This document shows positions 46,848 through 58,082 of a stretch of 64,000 nucleotides of DNA, piece by piece. Positions within the stretch are counted from its first letter, which is position 1, and each line of letters begins with the position of its first letter. The stretch is from NCBI GenBank assembly GCA_030447925.1, contig JAUJNX010000004.1, forward strand, positions 186,001 through 250,000. The letters run 5' to 3'. The stretch comes from Egibacteraceae bacterium (lineage in GTDB: Bacteria > Actinomycetota > Nitriliruptoria > Euzebyales > Egibacteraceae). Both the position numbers and the translations under genes were made by a program. Under the pieces are notes generated by a model. The model had not been told where the DNA came from. It was given only the letters and a program-made list of their open reading frames with translations, and searched no databases.

Positions 46848-47268
46848 ATGGACATCCTCTACACCGCATCTGCCACGGCCACCGGTGACGGCCGCAGCGG
46901 CCACGTCACCTCCTCCGACGGGGTCCTGGACCTCGACCTCGCCATCCCGAAGGGGATGGGCGGTCCGGGCGGCCCGCTCACCAACCCGGAGGAGCTGTTC
47001 GCCGCCGGGTACGCCGCGTGCTTCCACAGCGCCATCAAGGCGGTCGGGCGCCGGACACGCAAGGACGTCGACGGGACCACGGTCACCGCCGATGTCGGCA
47101 TCGGGGCGGTCGAGGAGGGCCGCTTCGGGCTCGCCGTCGAGCTCGAGGTCGCGGTGCCCAACCTGACCCCGGACGAGGCCCGGGAGCTGGTGGAGCAAGG
47201 CCCACCAGGTGTGCCCGTACTCCAACGCCACCCGGGGGAACATCGAGGTCACCCTCACCGTGGTCTAA
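46848..47268 (+). CDS. ohr: Organic hydroperoxide resistance protein (OsmC/Ohr family), one frameshift
   Basis: The N-terminal part is [20 protein letters not shown], then [20 protein letters not shown] with the peroxidatic Cys (C58). Near 47197 the frame breaks at GAGCAAGGCCCACCAG; removing one A restores [24 protein letters not shown] and the TAA at 47266-47268, which has the second Ohr cysteine in [11 protein letters not shown]. The whole protein would be 139 or 140 residues, normal for Ohr. It detoxifies organic hydroperoxides using lipoyl or other thiols. The breakage is more likely a base-calling error than decay. Confidence 0.88.
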
Positions 47269-47275
47269 TGCCCGC

Positions 47276-48529
47276 GTGGCGGAGCCGAGCGAGGACCTGA
47301 CGCCGTTCGAGGCGGTGACCTTCTTCTTCCACGAGGTCGCCGACCAGCTGGGGCTGGACGACGCGACCCGGCAGGTGCTGGCCGGCACCTACCGGGAGCT
47401 GCGCGTCCAGCTCCCCCTGCGCCGCGACGACGGCACGGTCACCGCCGTGTCCGGCTACCGGGTGCAGCACAACGGGGCCCGCGGCCCCTACAAGGGCGGG
47501 GTGCGGTACCACCCGCACGCCGACCTCGACGAGGTCCGCGCCCTGGCCAGCCTGATGACCTGGAAGACGGCGCTGGTCGACATCCCGTTCGGCGGCGCGA
47601 AGGGCGGGATCCAGGTCGACCCCACGGCGCTGTCGCGCAGCGAGCTGGAGCAGCTCACCCGGCGCTACATGGCCCAGGTGTCCTACGTCGTCGGCGTCAA
47701 CCGCGACATCATGGCGCCCGACGTCAACACCAACGCCCAGACCATGGCCTGGATGATGGACGCCTACGGTCAGCGCCACGGCCACACCCCGGCGATCGTG
47801 ACCGGCAAGCCCGTCCCGCTGGGTGGGTCGCTGGGCCGTGAGGCCGCGACCGGGCGGGGCGCGATCATGGTCTGCGACGAGGCCGCCCGCGACGCCGGTC
47901 GCGCGCCCGGCGACATGACCATGGCCGTGCAGGGCTTCGGCAACGTCGGGTCGTGGGCGGCGCGGGTCGCCGCCGCGCAGGGGTACCGCGTGGTGGCGAC
48001 GTCGGATGTGCGCGGCGGGATCATCGCCCCGGGCGGGCTGCACGTGGACGCGCTCGGCGCGCACGTGCGCGAGGCGGGGACCGTCGTGGGGTTCCCGGGC
48101 GCCGACCCGCTCACCAACGAGGAGCTCCTGGAGCTCGACGTCGACGTCCTGGTGCCGGCGGCCCTCGGCGGGGTCATCGGCAAGCACAACGCCGACCGGG
48201 TGCGCGCGCCGATCGTGGTGGAGGCCGCCAACGCACCGGTCACCCCCGTCGCCGACCGGATCCTGCGCGACCGCGGGATCGTCGTCCTGCCCGACATCCT
48301 CGCCAACGCCGGCGGGGTGACGGTGTCCTACTTCGAGTGGACCCAGAACATCCAGCAGTTCAGCTGGACCGAGGAGCGGGTCAACAGCGAGCTCGCCGGC
48401 CACCTGGTCACCGCCTACCGGCAGGTGCGCGACCGTGCCGCGGCCGACGGCACCGACCTGCGCCACGCGGCGTTCGCCATCGCGGTCGACCGCGTGGCCA
48501 CCGCCGCGCACCTCCGCGGCTACGTCTGA
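47276..48529 (+). CDS. gdhA: NAD(P)-linked glutamate dehydrogenase
   Basis: A 417-residue enzyme from the GTG at 47276. The substrate domain has YRVQHNGARGPYKGGVRYHP, MTWKTALVDIPFGGAKGGI with the catalytic lysine, and VNRDIMAPDVNTN. The nucleotide domain has the Rossmann motif AVQGFGNVGSWAA, then VLVPAALGGVI, VVEAANAPVTP and VLPDILANAGGVTVSYFEWTQN. The length and motifs fit the hexameric GDH family of about 420 residues, mostly NAD-dependent in actinobacteria. It interconverts glutamate and 2-oxoglutarate. The last 10 bases overlap convergently with the oligoribonuclease gene. Confidence 0.95.
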   Translation: MAEPSEDLTPFEAVTFFFHEVADQLGLDDATRQVLAGTYRELRVQLPLRRDDGTVTAVSGYRVQHNGARGPYKGGVRYHPHADLDEVRALASLMTWKTALVDIPFGGAKGGIQVDPTALSRSELEQLTRRYMAQVSYVVGVNRDIMAPDVNTNAQTMAWMMDAYGQRHGHTPAIVTGKPVPLGGSLGREAATGRGAIMVCDEAARDAGRAPGDMTMAVQGFGNVGSWAARVAAAQGYRVVATSDVRGGIIAPGGLHVDALGAHVREAGTVVGFPGADPLTNEELLELDVDVLVPAALGGVIGKHNADRVRAPIVVEAANAPVTPVADRILRDRGIVVLPDILANAGGVTVSYFEWTQNIQQFSWTEERVNSELAGHLVTAYRQVRDRAAADGTDLRHAAFAIAVDRVATAAHLRGYV

Positions 48530-49125
48530 GTCGGCACCGCCTGCGGCGCGCCCGCCCGCGGCGGGTCAGTCTCCGGCGGGTCCGCGGGGCGGAACAGCGC
48601 GGTCCGGTAGTAGCGCAGCTCCGCGATCGACTCGCGGATGTCGGCCATCGCGCGGTGGCCGCCGCCCTTGGGCGGCGCGCCCGCGAGCGCACCCGGCGCC
48701 CACCGCCGGGCCAGCTCCTTGAGGGTGGAGACGTCCACGATGCGGTAGTGCAGGTGCGCGTCGACCGCCGGGAGGTGCCGGCGCAGGAACATCCGGTCGG
48801 CGTGGACGGAGTTGCCCGCCAGCGGGGCCATCCCCGGCTGGGGGACCTGCGCGCGGAGGAAGGCGAGCACCTGCTCCTGGGCCTCCGCCAGGGTGGTGGT
48901 GGATGCGCGCACGGCCTCGTCCAGGCCCGACCGGCGGTGCATGTCGACCACCACGGGGGCCATGCCGGCCAGCGCCGCCTCGGGCTGGTGCACGACGAGG
49001 TCCGGCCCCTCGACCACCTGCTCGAGCGCGCCGTCGGTGACGATGACCGCGATCTCCAGGACGACGTCGCGGTCGGGGTCCAGCCCCGTCATCTCCAGGT
49101 CGACCCAGATGAGCGGCTGCTCCAT
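48520..49125 (-). CDS. orn: Oligoribonuclease (DEDDh exonuclease)
   Basis: A 201-residue enzyme. The DEDDh residues are visible as D9 and E11 in WVDLEMTGLDPDRDVVLEIA, with a third acidic segment SVHADRMFLRRHLP and a final His/Asp in GGHRAMADIRESIAELRYYR. It degrades 2-5 nt RNAs, including the pGpG product of c-di-GMP breakdown, which links it to the GGDEF-EAL protein of this window. A long C-terminal tail (about 25 residues) is unusual. ATG 49125 follows GGAGG by 7 nt and overlaps the ABC-F stop by one base (TGATG). Confidence 0.95.
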   Translation of the reverse strand: MEQPLIWVDLEMTGLDPDRDVVLEIAVIVTDGALEQVVEGPDLVVHQPEAALAGMAPVVVDMHRRSGLDEAVRASTTTLAEAQEQVLAFLRAQVPQPGMAPLAGNSVHADRMFLRRHLPAVDAHLHYRIVDVSTLKELARRWAPGALAGAPPKGGGHRAMADIRESIAELRYYRTALFRPADPPETDPPRAGAPQAVPTQT

Positions 49126-50949
49126 CACCCCGCCTCCGCGAGCTCGGCGAGGTCCAGCCAGCGCGCCTCGGCGGTCTCCAGCTCCGCCAGGACGCGGGTG
49201 AGCTCCTCCCCCGCGGCGCGCAGCGCGTCGTTGTCCGGCGCCGAGGACAGCGTCGCGGTGAGACTGGTCGCGGCGGGTCTCCAGCTCCGGGATGCGCCGC
49301 TCCAGGCCGGCCAGCTCCTGGCGCTCGCGGTGGGCCAGCCGGCGCGGCCGGCGCGGGCGGGTGTCGTCGCGGCGGTCCGCCGGTGCGGCGCGGGCGGCGC
49401 GCTGCTCGGCGTCGCGCGCCTCGCGCCACGCCGTCCAGCCGCCGGGGTGGTGGCGGACGCTGCCGTCCGGGTCTATCGAGTACAGGTCGTCGCAGACCCG
49501 GTCCAGGAAGTAGCGGTCATGGCTGGCGACGACCAGCGCGCCGCGCCAGCGGTCCAGCTCGTCCTCCAGCACCCCGAGGGTGTCGAGGTCCAGGTCGTTG
49601 GTCGGCTCGTCCATCAGCAGCAGGTTGGGGGCGGTGGCCAGGACGCGCAGCAGCTCCAGCCGGCGCCGCTCGCCGCCGGACAGCTCGCCGACCAGGCCGC
49701 GCTGGGCCTGGGACGGGAAGCCGAAGCGCTCCAGCAGCTCGCCGGCGGTGATGCGCTCGCCGTCGGCGAGGCGGGTCTCCAGGACCACCTCCTGCAGCGC
49801 GTCCAGGACGCGCTGCCCCGGCGGCAGGGGTTCGGGGTCCTGGCCGTACCAGCCGACGGCGACGGTCTCGCCGCGCTCGACCTCGCCCTCGTCCGGCGCG
49901 ATCCGCCCCGCCACCAGCGACAGCAGCGTGGTCTTGCCCGCCCCGTTGGGGCCGACGACGCCGATGCGGGCGCCCGCGGCGAGGCGGTGGGTCAGGTGGC
50001 GCAGGACCCAGCGGTCGCCGTAGCGCTTGCCGGCGTCGAGCACGTCGACCACGCGCGTGCCCAGCCGGCGGCTGGGCAGCCCCAGCTCCATGTCGGCGGC
50101 GGCTGGTCCCGGGCCCGACGCCAGCAGCTCGTGGGCGCGGTCGACGCGGTAGCGCGCCTTGGACGTTCGCGCGCGGGGCCGCGGCGCAGCCACTCGAGTT
50201 CCGTGCGGGCGCGGTTGCGGCGCTTCTGCTCGACCCGGGCCGCCTGCTCCTCGCGCAGGGCGCGGGTCTCCAGGTAGTCGGCGTAGGTGCCGTAGCCGGT
50301 GTGCAGCGCGCCGTCGACGACCTCGACGATCCGGGTCGCGAGGCGGTCCAGCAGGTAGCGGTCGTGGGTGACCAGGAGCAGGGCGCCGCGGCGGGCGCGC
50401 AGGTGCTGCTCCAGCCACTCCACGGCGTCGACGTCCAGGTGGTTGGTCGGCTCGTCGAGGATCAGCAGGTCGACGTCGCGCGCGAGCCCCCGGCCAGGGC
50501 GACGCGCTTGCGCTGGCCCCCGACAGCTCCCCCACGCGGCGCTGCGGGTCCGCCACGCCGAGCCGGTCGAGGAAGGCGACGACCCGCCGCGCGGTGTCCT
50601 CGTCCACCGCGGCCGTGGCCACCGCCGGGGCGGCGGCGGGCGCGGCGGGCCGGGCGCCGTCGCCGACCCGCCCCGCGGCCACCGCCGTCGCGGCCTCCAG
50701 TGCGGTGGCCGCGTCGTCCAGGGCCGGTTCCTGGGGCACGTAGGACAGCCGCACGCCCCCGGCGTAGGTCACCCGGCCGTCGTCGGGCTCCTCGGCGCCC
50801 GCCAGCAGGCGCAGCAGCGTGGTCTTCCCGCTGCCGTTGCGCCCGATCACCCCGACGCGGTCACCGTCGTCCACGCCGAGGGTGACCCCGGCGAGCACCT
50901 GCTTCTCCGCGTGGCGCTTGGCCACGCGGTCCAGCACGACGACCGGCAT
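49125..50949 (-). pseudogene. ABC-F ATPase (translation factor type), frame broken
   Basis: Read through four shifts this is an ABC-F protein of about 605 residues. It has two ATPase domains: the first with IGRNGSGKTTLLRLLAG, ELSGGQRKRVALAG and LLILDEPTNHLDVDAVEWLEQHL; the second with VGPNGAGKTTLLSLVAG, ELSGGERRRLELLRVLA and LLMDEPTNDLDLDTLGVLE. A helical linker (TELEWLRRGPRARTSKARYRVDRA) joins them. Adding one base to the C runs 50517-50521 and 50487-50491 and to the G run 50175-50178 restores the first domain and linker; near 49270 one T must be removed. Members act on ribosomes (Ettas) or give antibiotic resistance. Shifts in such a conserved gene are most likely sequencing errors. Confidence 0.88.
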
Positions 50950-51051
50950 CGCTACCCCGCCACCCCGCCCTGATCCGCCGCGTCGCGCATGACCGCATGC
51001 TACTGAGCACGCGACGGCTCGGCCCCAGCCACATCACGACGCACCACCGCG

Positions 51052-51549
51052 CTACTCCACTTTGGCGTCCGCGTAGTACAAGCGCAGCATCTCCGCCGGC
51101 CATGCCGGCTGTCGGACAGCACCCCGCGGTCCCATCTCGGCGAACCACGGCTTGATGTCCAGGACCGGGGTGCCGTCGACCGCATCCAGGTCTTCGACGT
51201 GCAGATCGAGACCGCTGACCTCGACAAGGCCGCAGCGGGAGACGCCGAGTCGGTTCAGGCGACGCATATTGCGGTGGCCGAACACGCCCACGTCCGGCCA
51301 GGCGGGGTTATTGCGCGGTCGGCGCGCCCCGGTGCTGAAGTCAGTCGGGTCAACGAGATGGAACTGGAAAACGATCTCCAGATGCGAGAACTCGGCCAAA
51401 CCTTTCACCGAGTCCGGCCCGAACAACGGATTGTCGATGCGGATGATGGCACGGGAACCGCCCCAGAAGTCATCCGTCGGTTCGGAGCGGCCACCCACGA
51501 TGTGCGCGACCGGGCTGAAACCATGCTGTGAGTCCGACTCCGCAGTCAT
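51052..51549 (-). CDS. TrmO/TsaA-like (UPF0066) SAM-dependent methyltransferase-family protein
   Basis: A 165-residue beta-barrel protein from the ATG at 51549 (GAGGAG 10 nt before). It has SHLEIVFQFHLVDP, RRPRNNPAWPDVGVFGHR and the closing GLDLHVEDLDAVDGTPVLDIKPWFAEM, the strongest signature of this family. The classical member methylates N6-threonylcarbamoyladenosine of tRNA; actinomycete paralogues of this size are often stand-alone with unknown roles. The gene is visibly less GC-rich than its neighbours and closes the left side of the atypical islet. Confidence 0.72.
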   Translation of the reverse strand: MTAESDSQHGFSPVAHIVGGRSEPTDDFWGGSRAIIRIDNPLFGPDSVKGLAEFSHLEIVFQFHLVDPTDFSTGARRPRNNPAWPDVGVFGHRNMRRLNRLGVSRCGLVEVSGLDLHVEDLDAVDGTPVLDIKPWFAEMGPRGAVRQPAWPAEMLRLYYADAKVE

Positions 51550-51583
51550 CGTGATGGCGCTCCTCCTCGGGTTCCCTACCGAT

Positions 51584-52888
51584 CTACAGGGTGCTCGGCA
51601 CATAGCGTCGGAGATGTTCGGCCGCACGCATGTCAACGTCGATGACCACCGCCGTCGCGTTGGGGAGGTGGGGCCGGAGGGCGTTGCGAACGGCCACGGC
51701 GACCTGGCGCGTGCGCCCGGAGCGGATGCCGTCCATGAAGTTCAGTGCTTGCGCCCACGAATGGCAAGCTTCGTCGAGACTGCCGGATTCGAGCTGCAAC
51801 GCGCCCAGGTATCCAAGGGTGACCGCGTGCGTGCGCGTGAACCGAGCGGCCTCGCGAAGGCGGATACTGCGCTCGAACTGCGCCACAGCTGCCTGAACCT
51901 CCCCCAGGTCGTGCAACGTGCGAGCGGTCTCGTGCGCCAGGCTGGCCTCGCCGAAGAAGAACACCCGGCTGGGCGCCTCGTCGTCGGGGGTGGCGGCGGT
52001 AAGATCCTCCTCCGCCTGGCGTAGGGCGTTCATGGCGGACTGCGGCTGCCGCGTGGCGGCGAGTGCGCGTGCATGCACGACACCGAGCAAGGCGCGCTCA
52101 CGCCGGCTGGCGAGGGTGTGGCGAGCGCCCTCGACCGCGGCGGCTCCCAACGCCAGGGCCTCATACCGATGCCCTAGGTCGAGGGCTTGGTGAGCCATCG
52201 CGCGCAGGACGTGGCCGGCGAGTGGCGGGTCGCCGGCCTCGTCGGCAAGTTCGACGGCGATGTCGTAGTGGCGTCGCGCTGCGCCGTGGTCCCCGTCGTC
52301 GAATGCCATCCACCCGCACAGGTAGGCGAGTTCTCCCGCAGCGGAGAACAGGTCACGGCGCACATCGGTATCCGGAAAACGCCCATGCAGGGAGGTTGCG
52401 ACGTCGGCGCGTAGGTACTCCATCGCGGCCGTTCGCCCATGTCCTCCGCCACGGCGCTGATCGGTCTGGGAGAGCAGCGCGATCATGTCGCGCACGGCTT
52501 CGACGTCTGCCCGGCTCACCGAACGGCGCGAGTAGGTCGCGGGCGTATGTCGGCCGCCGAGGAAGTCCGGGGGGAGCGCGAGCGCGGCTGCGGAGAGCAG
52601 CCCCAGTTCCAGGAGATGCCTGCGGTCGAGGTCCAGTGCATCCTCCCGATCCACCTCGCTGAGGCAGGACCGCTGCTGTAGCGCCTGCTCGAAACGGTCG
52701 CGCTGCGACCTCGACAGACCGCTGTGGACCTGATCCAACAGCCGTTTGGATGACGGCATCAGGCTGTGTGTGCCCCGCTCCCAATTGCGCACGCTGCCAA
52801 CGGAGACGCCGGCCCGTCTCGCGAAGTGGGGCAGGCTGAGCCGGACAGCAGCGCGCAGCTCCCGCACTTCCATTGGCGTCCAGTCCAT
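51584..52888 (-). CDS. XRE-family regulator with TPR-like domain
   Basis: About 434 residues from the ATG at 52888 (GGAG 4 nt before; GTG at 52918 is an alternative). The N-terminal helix-turn-helix is ELRAAVRLSLPHFARRAGVSVGSVRNWERG. A short linker leads to about six helical repeats such as GELAYLCGWMAFDDGDHGAARRHYDIAVELADEAGD and ALALGAAAVEGARHTLASRRERALLGVVHARALA, the TPR arrangement of streptomycete-type regulators that bind small peptides or nucleotides. Divergent from two small genes at 53012, which it may control. It lies in the islet with less extreme GC. Confidence 0.88.
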   Translation of the reverse strand: MDWTPMEVRELRAAVRLSLPHFARRAGVSVGSVRNWERGTHSLMPSSKRLLDQVHSGLSRSQRDRFEQALQQRSCLSEVDREDALDLDRRHLLELGLLSAAALALPPDFLGGRHTPATYSRRSVSRADVEAVRDMIALLSQTDQRRGGGHGRTAAMEYLRADVATSLHGRFPDTDVRRDLFSAAGELAYLCGWMAFDDGDHGAARRHYDIAVELADEAGDPPLAGHVLRAMAHQALDLGHRYEALALGAAAVEGARHTLASRRERALLGVVHARALAATRQPQSAMNALRQAEEDLTAATPDDEAPSRVFFFGEASLAHETARTLHDLGEVQAAVAQFERSIRLREAARFTRTHAVTLGYLGALQLESGSLDEACHSWAQALNFMDGIRSGRTRQVAVAVRNALRPHLPNATAVVIDVDMRAAEHLRRYVPSTL

Positions 52889-53011
52889 CTCGCTCCAACC
52901 CACGGTGAGCCCGCCCACCTGACTTGCAGCCCGTTTGTGCTGCCTTGTACCGCCCTTGCCCGTGATGGGCGCTTCGCTGGGCGCACCGGAGCCTAGCGAG
53001 GGGGGACGACA

Positions 53012-53299
53012 ATGGTGAGCGCGCGGTACGCCCTGCCGCTTGAGACGCGGGCTCGTGCGGCGGTGACCCTTGAACGGGATGGGGCGGCGGTCGTGTTCGG
53101 CGGCTGGCGGAGCGATCCGCAGGTGGCGGACGTGCGGTGGTCGTCAGGAGGCCGGCCGGCTGCACTCCGGGGCGGGCTGGATGTGCTGCTGGACGATTTC
53201 ACCCGATCCGGTGACCCATCGGCAGGGCTCGCCGTCGTGTGGCTCGTTCAGGCACTCGTGCTGGCTCGCCTGGACGAGAGGCCGGAGGTCCAGGCGTGA
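53012..53299 (+). CDS. Small protein A of the XRE-linked pair, unknown function
   Basis: A 95-residue protein starting at ATG 53012 with GGGGGGA 5 nt upstream. Residues include VTLERDGAAVVFGGWRSDPQVADVRWSS and GGLDVLLDDFTRSGDP, then a hydrophobic-leaning tail LAVVWLVQALVLARLDERPE. No family was recognised. Its stop overlaps the GTG of the next small gene, so both are co-translated. Confidence 0.65.
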   Translation: MVSARYALPLETRARAAVTLERDGAAVVFGGWRSDPQVADVRWSSGGRPAALRGGLDVLLDDFTRSGDPSAGLAVVWLVQALVLARLDERPEVQA

Positions 53300-53589
53300 T
53301 CCCGCGCTGGCGCGTCCGCCTGCGCTACCGCGACGGGCGACCCCTGCCCACCCTGGACCGACTGGCGACGGCGGAGTGGATGACCGCCGTGCTGCCCGAG
53401 CAAGCCGACATCGATCCGGTGTGCGTGCTGCCGGTGAACGGCGGGTGGACCGTCTCCCTGCACCCCCGCGAGCCCGACGCGGCGGAGGCGCTGAAGACCG
53501 CAATCGCGGCGGTGTGCGAGGTGGTGGGGGATCCTGGACGCGTGCTGGGCCAACTCGTGGGGAGTGACGTGACCCCGCTGCAGGAGTGA
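53296..53589 (+). CDS. Small protein B of the XRE-linked pair, unknown function
   Basis: A 97-residue protein from GTG 53296 (GTGA overlap). It reads VIPRWRVRLRYRDGRPLPTLDRL, then WMTAVLPEQADIDPVCVLPVNGGWTVSLHPREPDAAEALKTAIAAV, an alpha/beta mix. No known toxin, antitoxin or DUF397 pattern fits. It ends 30 nt before the convergent trpS stop. Confidence 0.6.
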   Translation: MIPRWRVRLRYRDGRPLPTLDRLATAEWMTAVLPEQADIDPVCVLPVNGGWTVSLHPREPDAAEALKTAIAAVCEVVGDPGRVLGQLVGSDVTPLQE

Positions 53590-53618
53590 TCGTTGGCATC
53601 TGAAGGCCGTGAAGATCG

Positions 53619-54596
<978 letters not shown>

Positions 54597-54654
54597 GTCG
54601 ATCGACCTCCTGCGCAGGGGAACTTCGGGACAGCCTACGGCGGTCGCGTCCCCG

Positions 54655-54660
54655 TAGGCT
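54655..54660 (+). promoter_or_regulatory. Extended -10 TAGGCT, likely leaderless promoter of the GNAT gene
   Basis: TAGGCT ends 9 nt before the GTG at 54670, in the short divergent gap to trpS. No ribosome-binding site precedes the GTG. Confidence 0.45.
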
Positions 54661-54669
54661 CTGTCTCCT

Positions 54670-55263
54670 GTGGACACCGCCTGGCCGCCCCGACCGCTGC
54701 GCTGGCCCGGCCGGCCGCTCACCCGCGGGCCGGCCGTGCTGGACCGCATGACCTTCGACGACGTGCCCGCGATCGTCGCGGCCGTCGACGCCGAGGTCCT
54801 GCGCTGGATCGCCATGCCCGACCCCTACACCGAGGCCGACGCCGTCGCCTACCTGATGAGCCAGGGGACGCTGTCGGCGCGCGGCGCGGGCCTGACCTTC
54901 GCGGTGCGGACCGAGGCGGGCGGGCCGCTGGTCGGGTCCGCCGGCCTGCACTTCCGCGGCGGACCGGGCGTCGCCGAGATCGGCTACTGGGTCGGCCCCG
55001 CGGCGCGCGGGCGCGGCCTGGCCACCGCGTCCACCCGCGTCCTGGCGGAGTGGGCGTTCGCGACCTTCGGTCCCCGCCGCATCGAGCTGCTCATCGAACC
55101 CGGCAACGCCGGCTCCGCCCGGGTCGCCCTGGCGGCGGGGGCCGCCTACGAGGGCGTCCGCCGCGCCGGGATCGTCCACTGGGGCCGGCCCCGCGACGCG
55201 GCCGTCTACGCGTTCCTGCCCGCCGACGTCGGTCACCGCCCCCCGGCGCGCTACGGGTGGTGA
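54670..55263 (+). CDS. GNAT-family N-acetyltransferase (RimJ/RimL-like)
   Basis: A 197-residue protein. The acetyl-CoA loop is IGYWVGPAARGRGLATASTRVLAEWAF, preceded by VGSAGLHFRGGPGVAEIG and followed by RRIELLIEPGNAGSARVALAAGAAYEGVRR. This pattern fits RimJ/RimL-type enzymes that acetylate amino-groups of proteins or small molecules. The GTG start is inferred from the leaderless -10; its TGA overlaps the start of the hydrolase gene (GTGA). Confidence 0.88.
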   Translation: MDTAWPPRPLRWPGRPLTRGPAVLDRMTFDDVPAIVAAVDAEVLRWIAMPDPYTEADAVAYLMSQGTLSARGAGLTFAVRTEAGGPLVGSAGLHFRGGPGVAEIGYWVGPAARGRGLATASTRVLAEWAFATFGPRRIELLIEPGNAGSARVALAAGAAYEGVRRAGIVHWGRPRDAAVYAFLPADVGHRPPARYGW

Positions 55264-56032
55264 GCGGGCCCTGGCGCCCCGGGCGCGCCCGCCGCCGGGT
55301 GCTGGGGGTGGTCGCCGCGCTGGTGGTGCTCGTCCTCGCGGCGGCGGCCGGGCTCGCCGTCTGGGGGTCACCGGGCCGGACGCCGAGCCCGCGGCGCTCG
55401 CGGCCGTCGCGGCCGACCCCGCGGTGCGGCTGGAGCGGCGCGGCGGCGGCGTCGCGATCCTGCCGGCGGGCGGCCCGCCCGACCGCGGCCTGGTCTTCTA
55501 CCCGGGCGCGCGGGTCGCGCCGGACGCCTACGCGGCGACGTGGGCGCCGATCGTCGCCCGCACCCGCACCGCCGTGTTCGTCCCGGCGGTGCCGTTCCGC
55601 TGGGCGTTCCTCGCCCCCGGCCGTGCGGCCGACGTCATCGCCGCGGAGCCCGGCATCGACGAGTGGTGGGTCGGCGGGCACAGCCTGGGCGGCTCGATGG
55701 CCGCCCGCTGGGCCGGCGCGGCGGACCCGGCCCCGCGGGGGCTGGTGCTGTGGGGCTCGTACGCGACGCCGGGCGACGGGCTGGCCGGCCGCGGCGACCT
55801 CGCCGTCCTGTCGGTGACGGGGTCGCGCGACGGGCTCGCCACCCCCGCGGAGGTCGCCGCCGCCGACGGGGCCCTGCCGCCGTCGGCGACGACCGTCGAG
55901 ATCCCCGGCATGAACCACGCGCAGTTCGGGCGCTACGGGCCCCAGGACGGGGACCTCGCGCCCGACGTCGACGACGCGGAGGCCCAGCGCCGCCTCACCG
56001 AGGCGGTCGCCGGGTTCCTCCGCGCCGGGTGA
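55260..56032 (+). CDS. Membrane-anchored alpha/beta hydrolase, one frameshift
   Basis: The GTG at 55260 overlaps the GNAT stop. The first frame gives a membrane helix (VLGVVAALVVLVLAAAAGLAVWG). At the GGGGG 55363-55367 one G is missing; adding it joins VTGPDAEPAALAAVAADPAVRLE to GLVFYPGARVAPDAYAATWAPI, the hydrolase domain. The nucleophile elbow is GGHSLGGSMAARW, with a later catalytic His in GMNHAQFGRYGPQDG. The total is about 257 residues. The substrate is unknown; lipid or polyester hydrolysis outside the membrane is possible. Confidence 0.85.
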
Positions 56033-56035
56033 GCG

Positions 56036-57994
<1,959 letters not shown>

Positions 57995-58082
57995 TGCGGC
58001 TCCCTCCCGACTCGGTGGTGGCGGCACCGTACCCGAGGCCGTTCGGGGGCGCCCGCCGGACGCCCCCCGGCCTGTGGACGGC

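Noticed and set aside
52936..52970. Imperfect dyad GCAGC...GCTGC in the XRE divergent gap as an operator
   Set aside because: Only five paired bases per arm; too short to separate from chance in GC-rich DNA.
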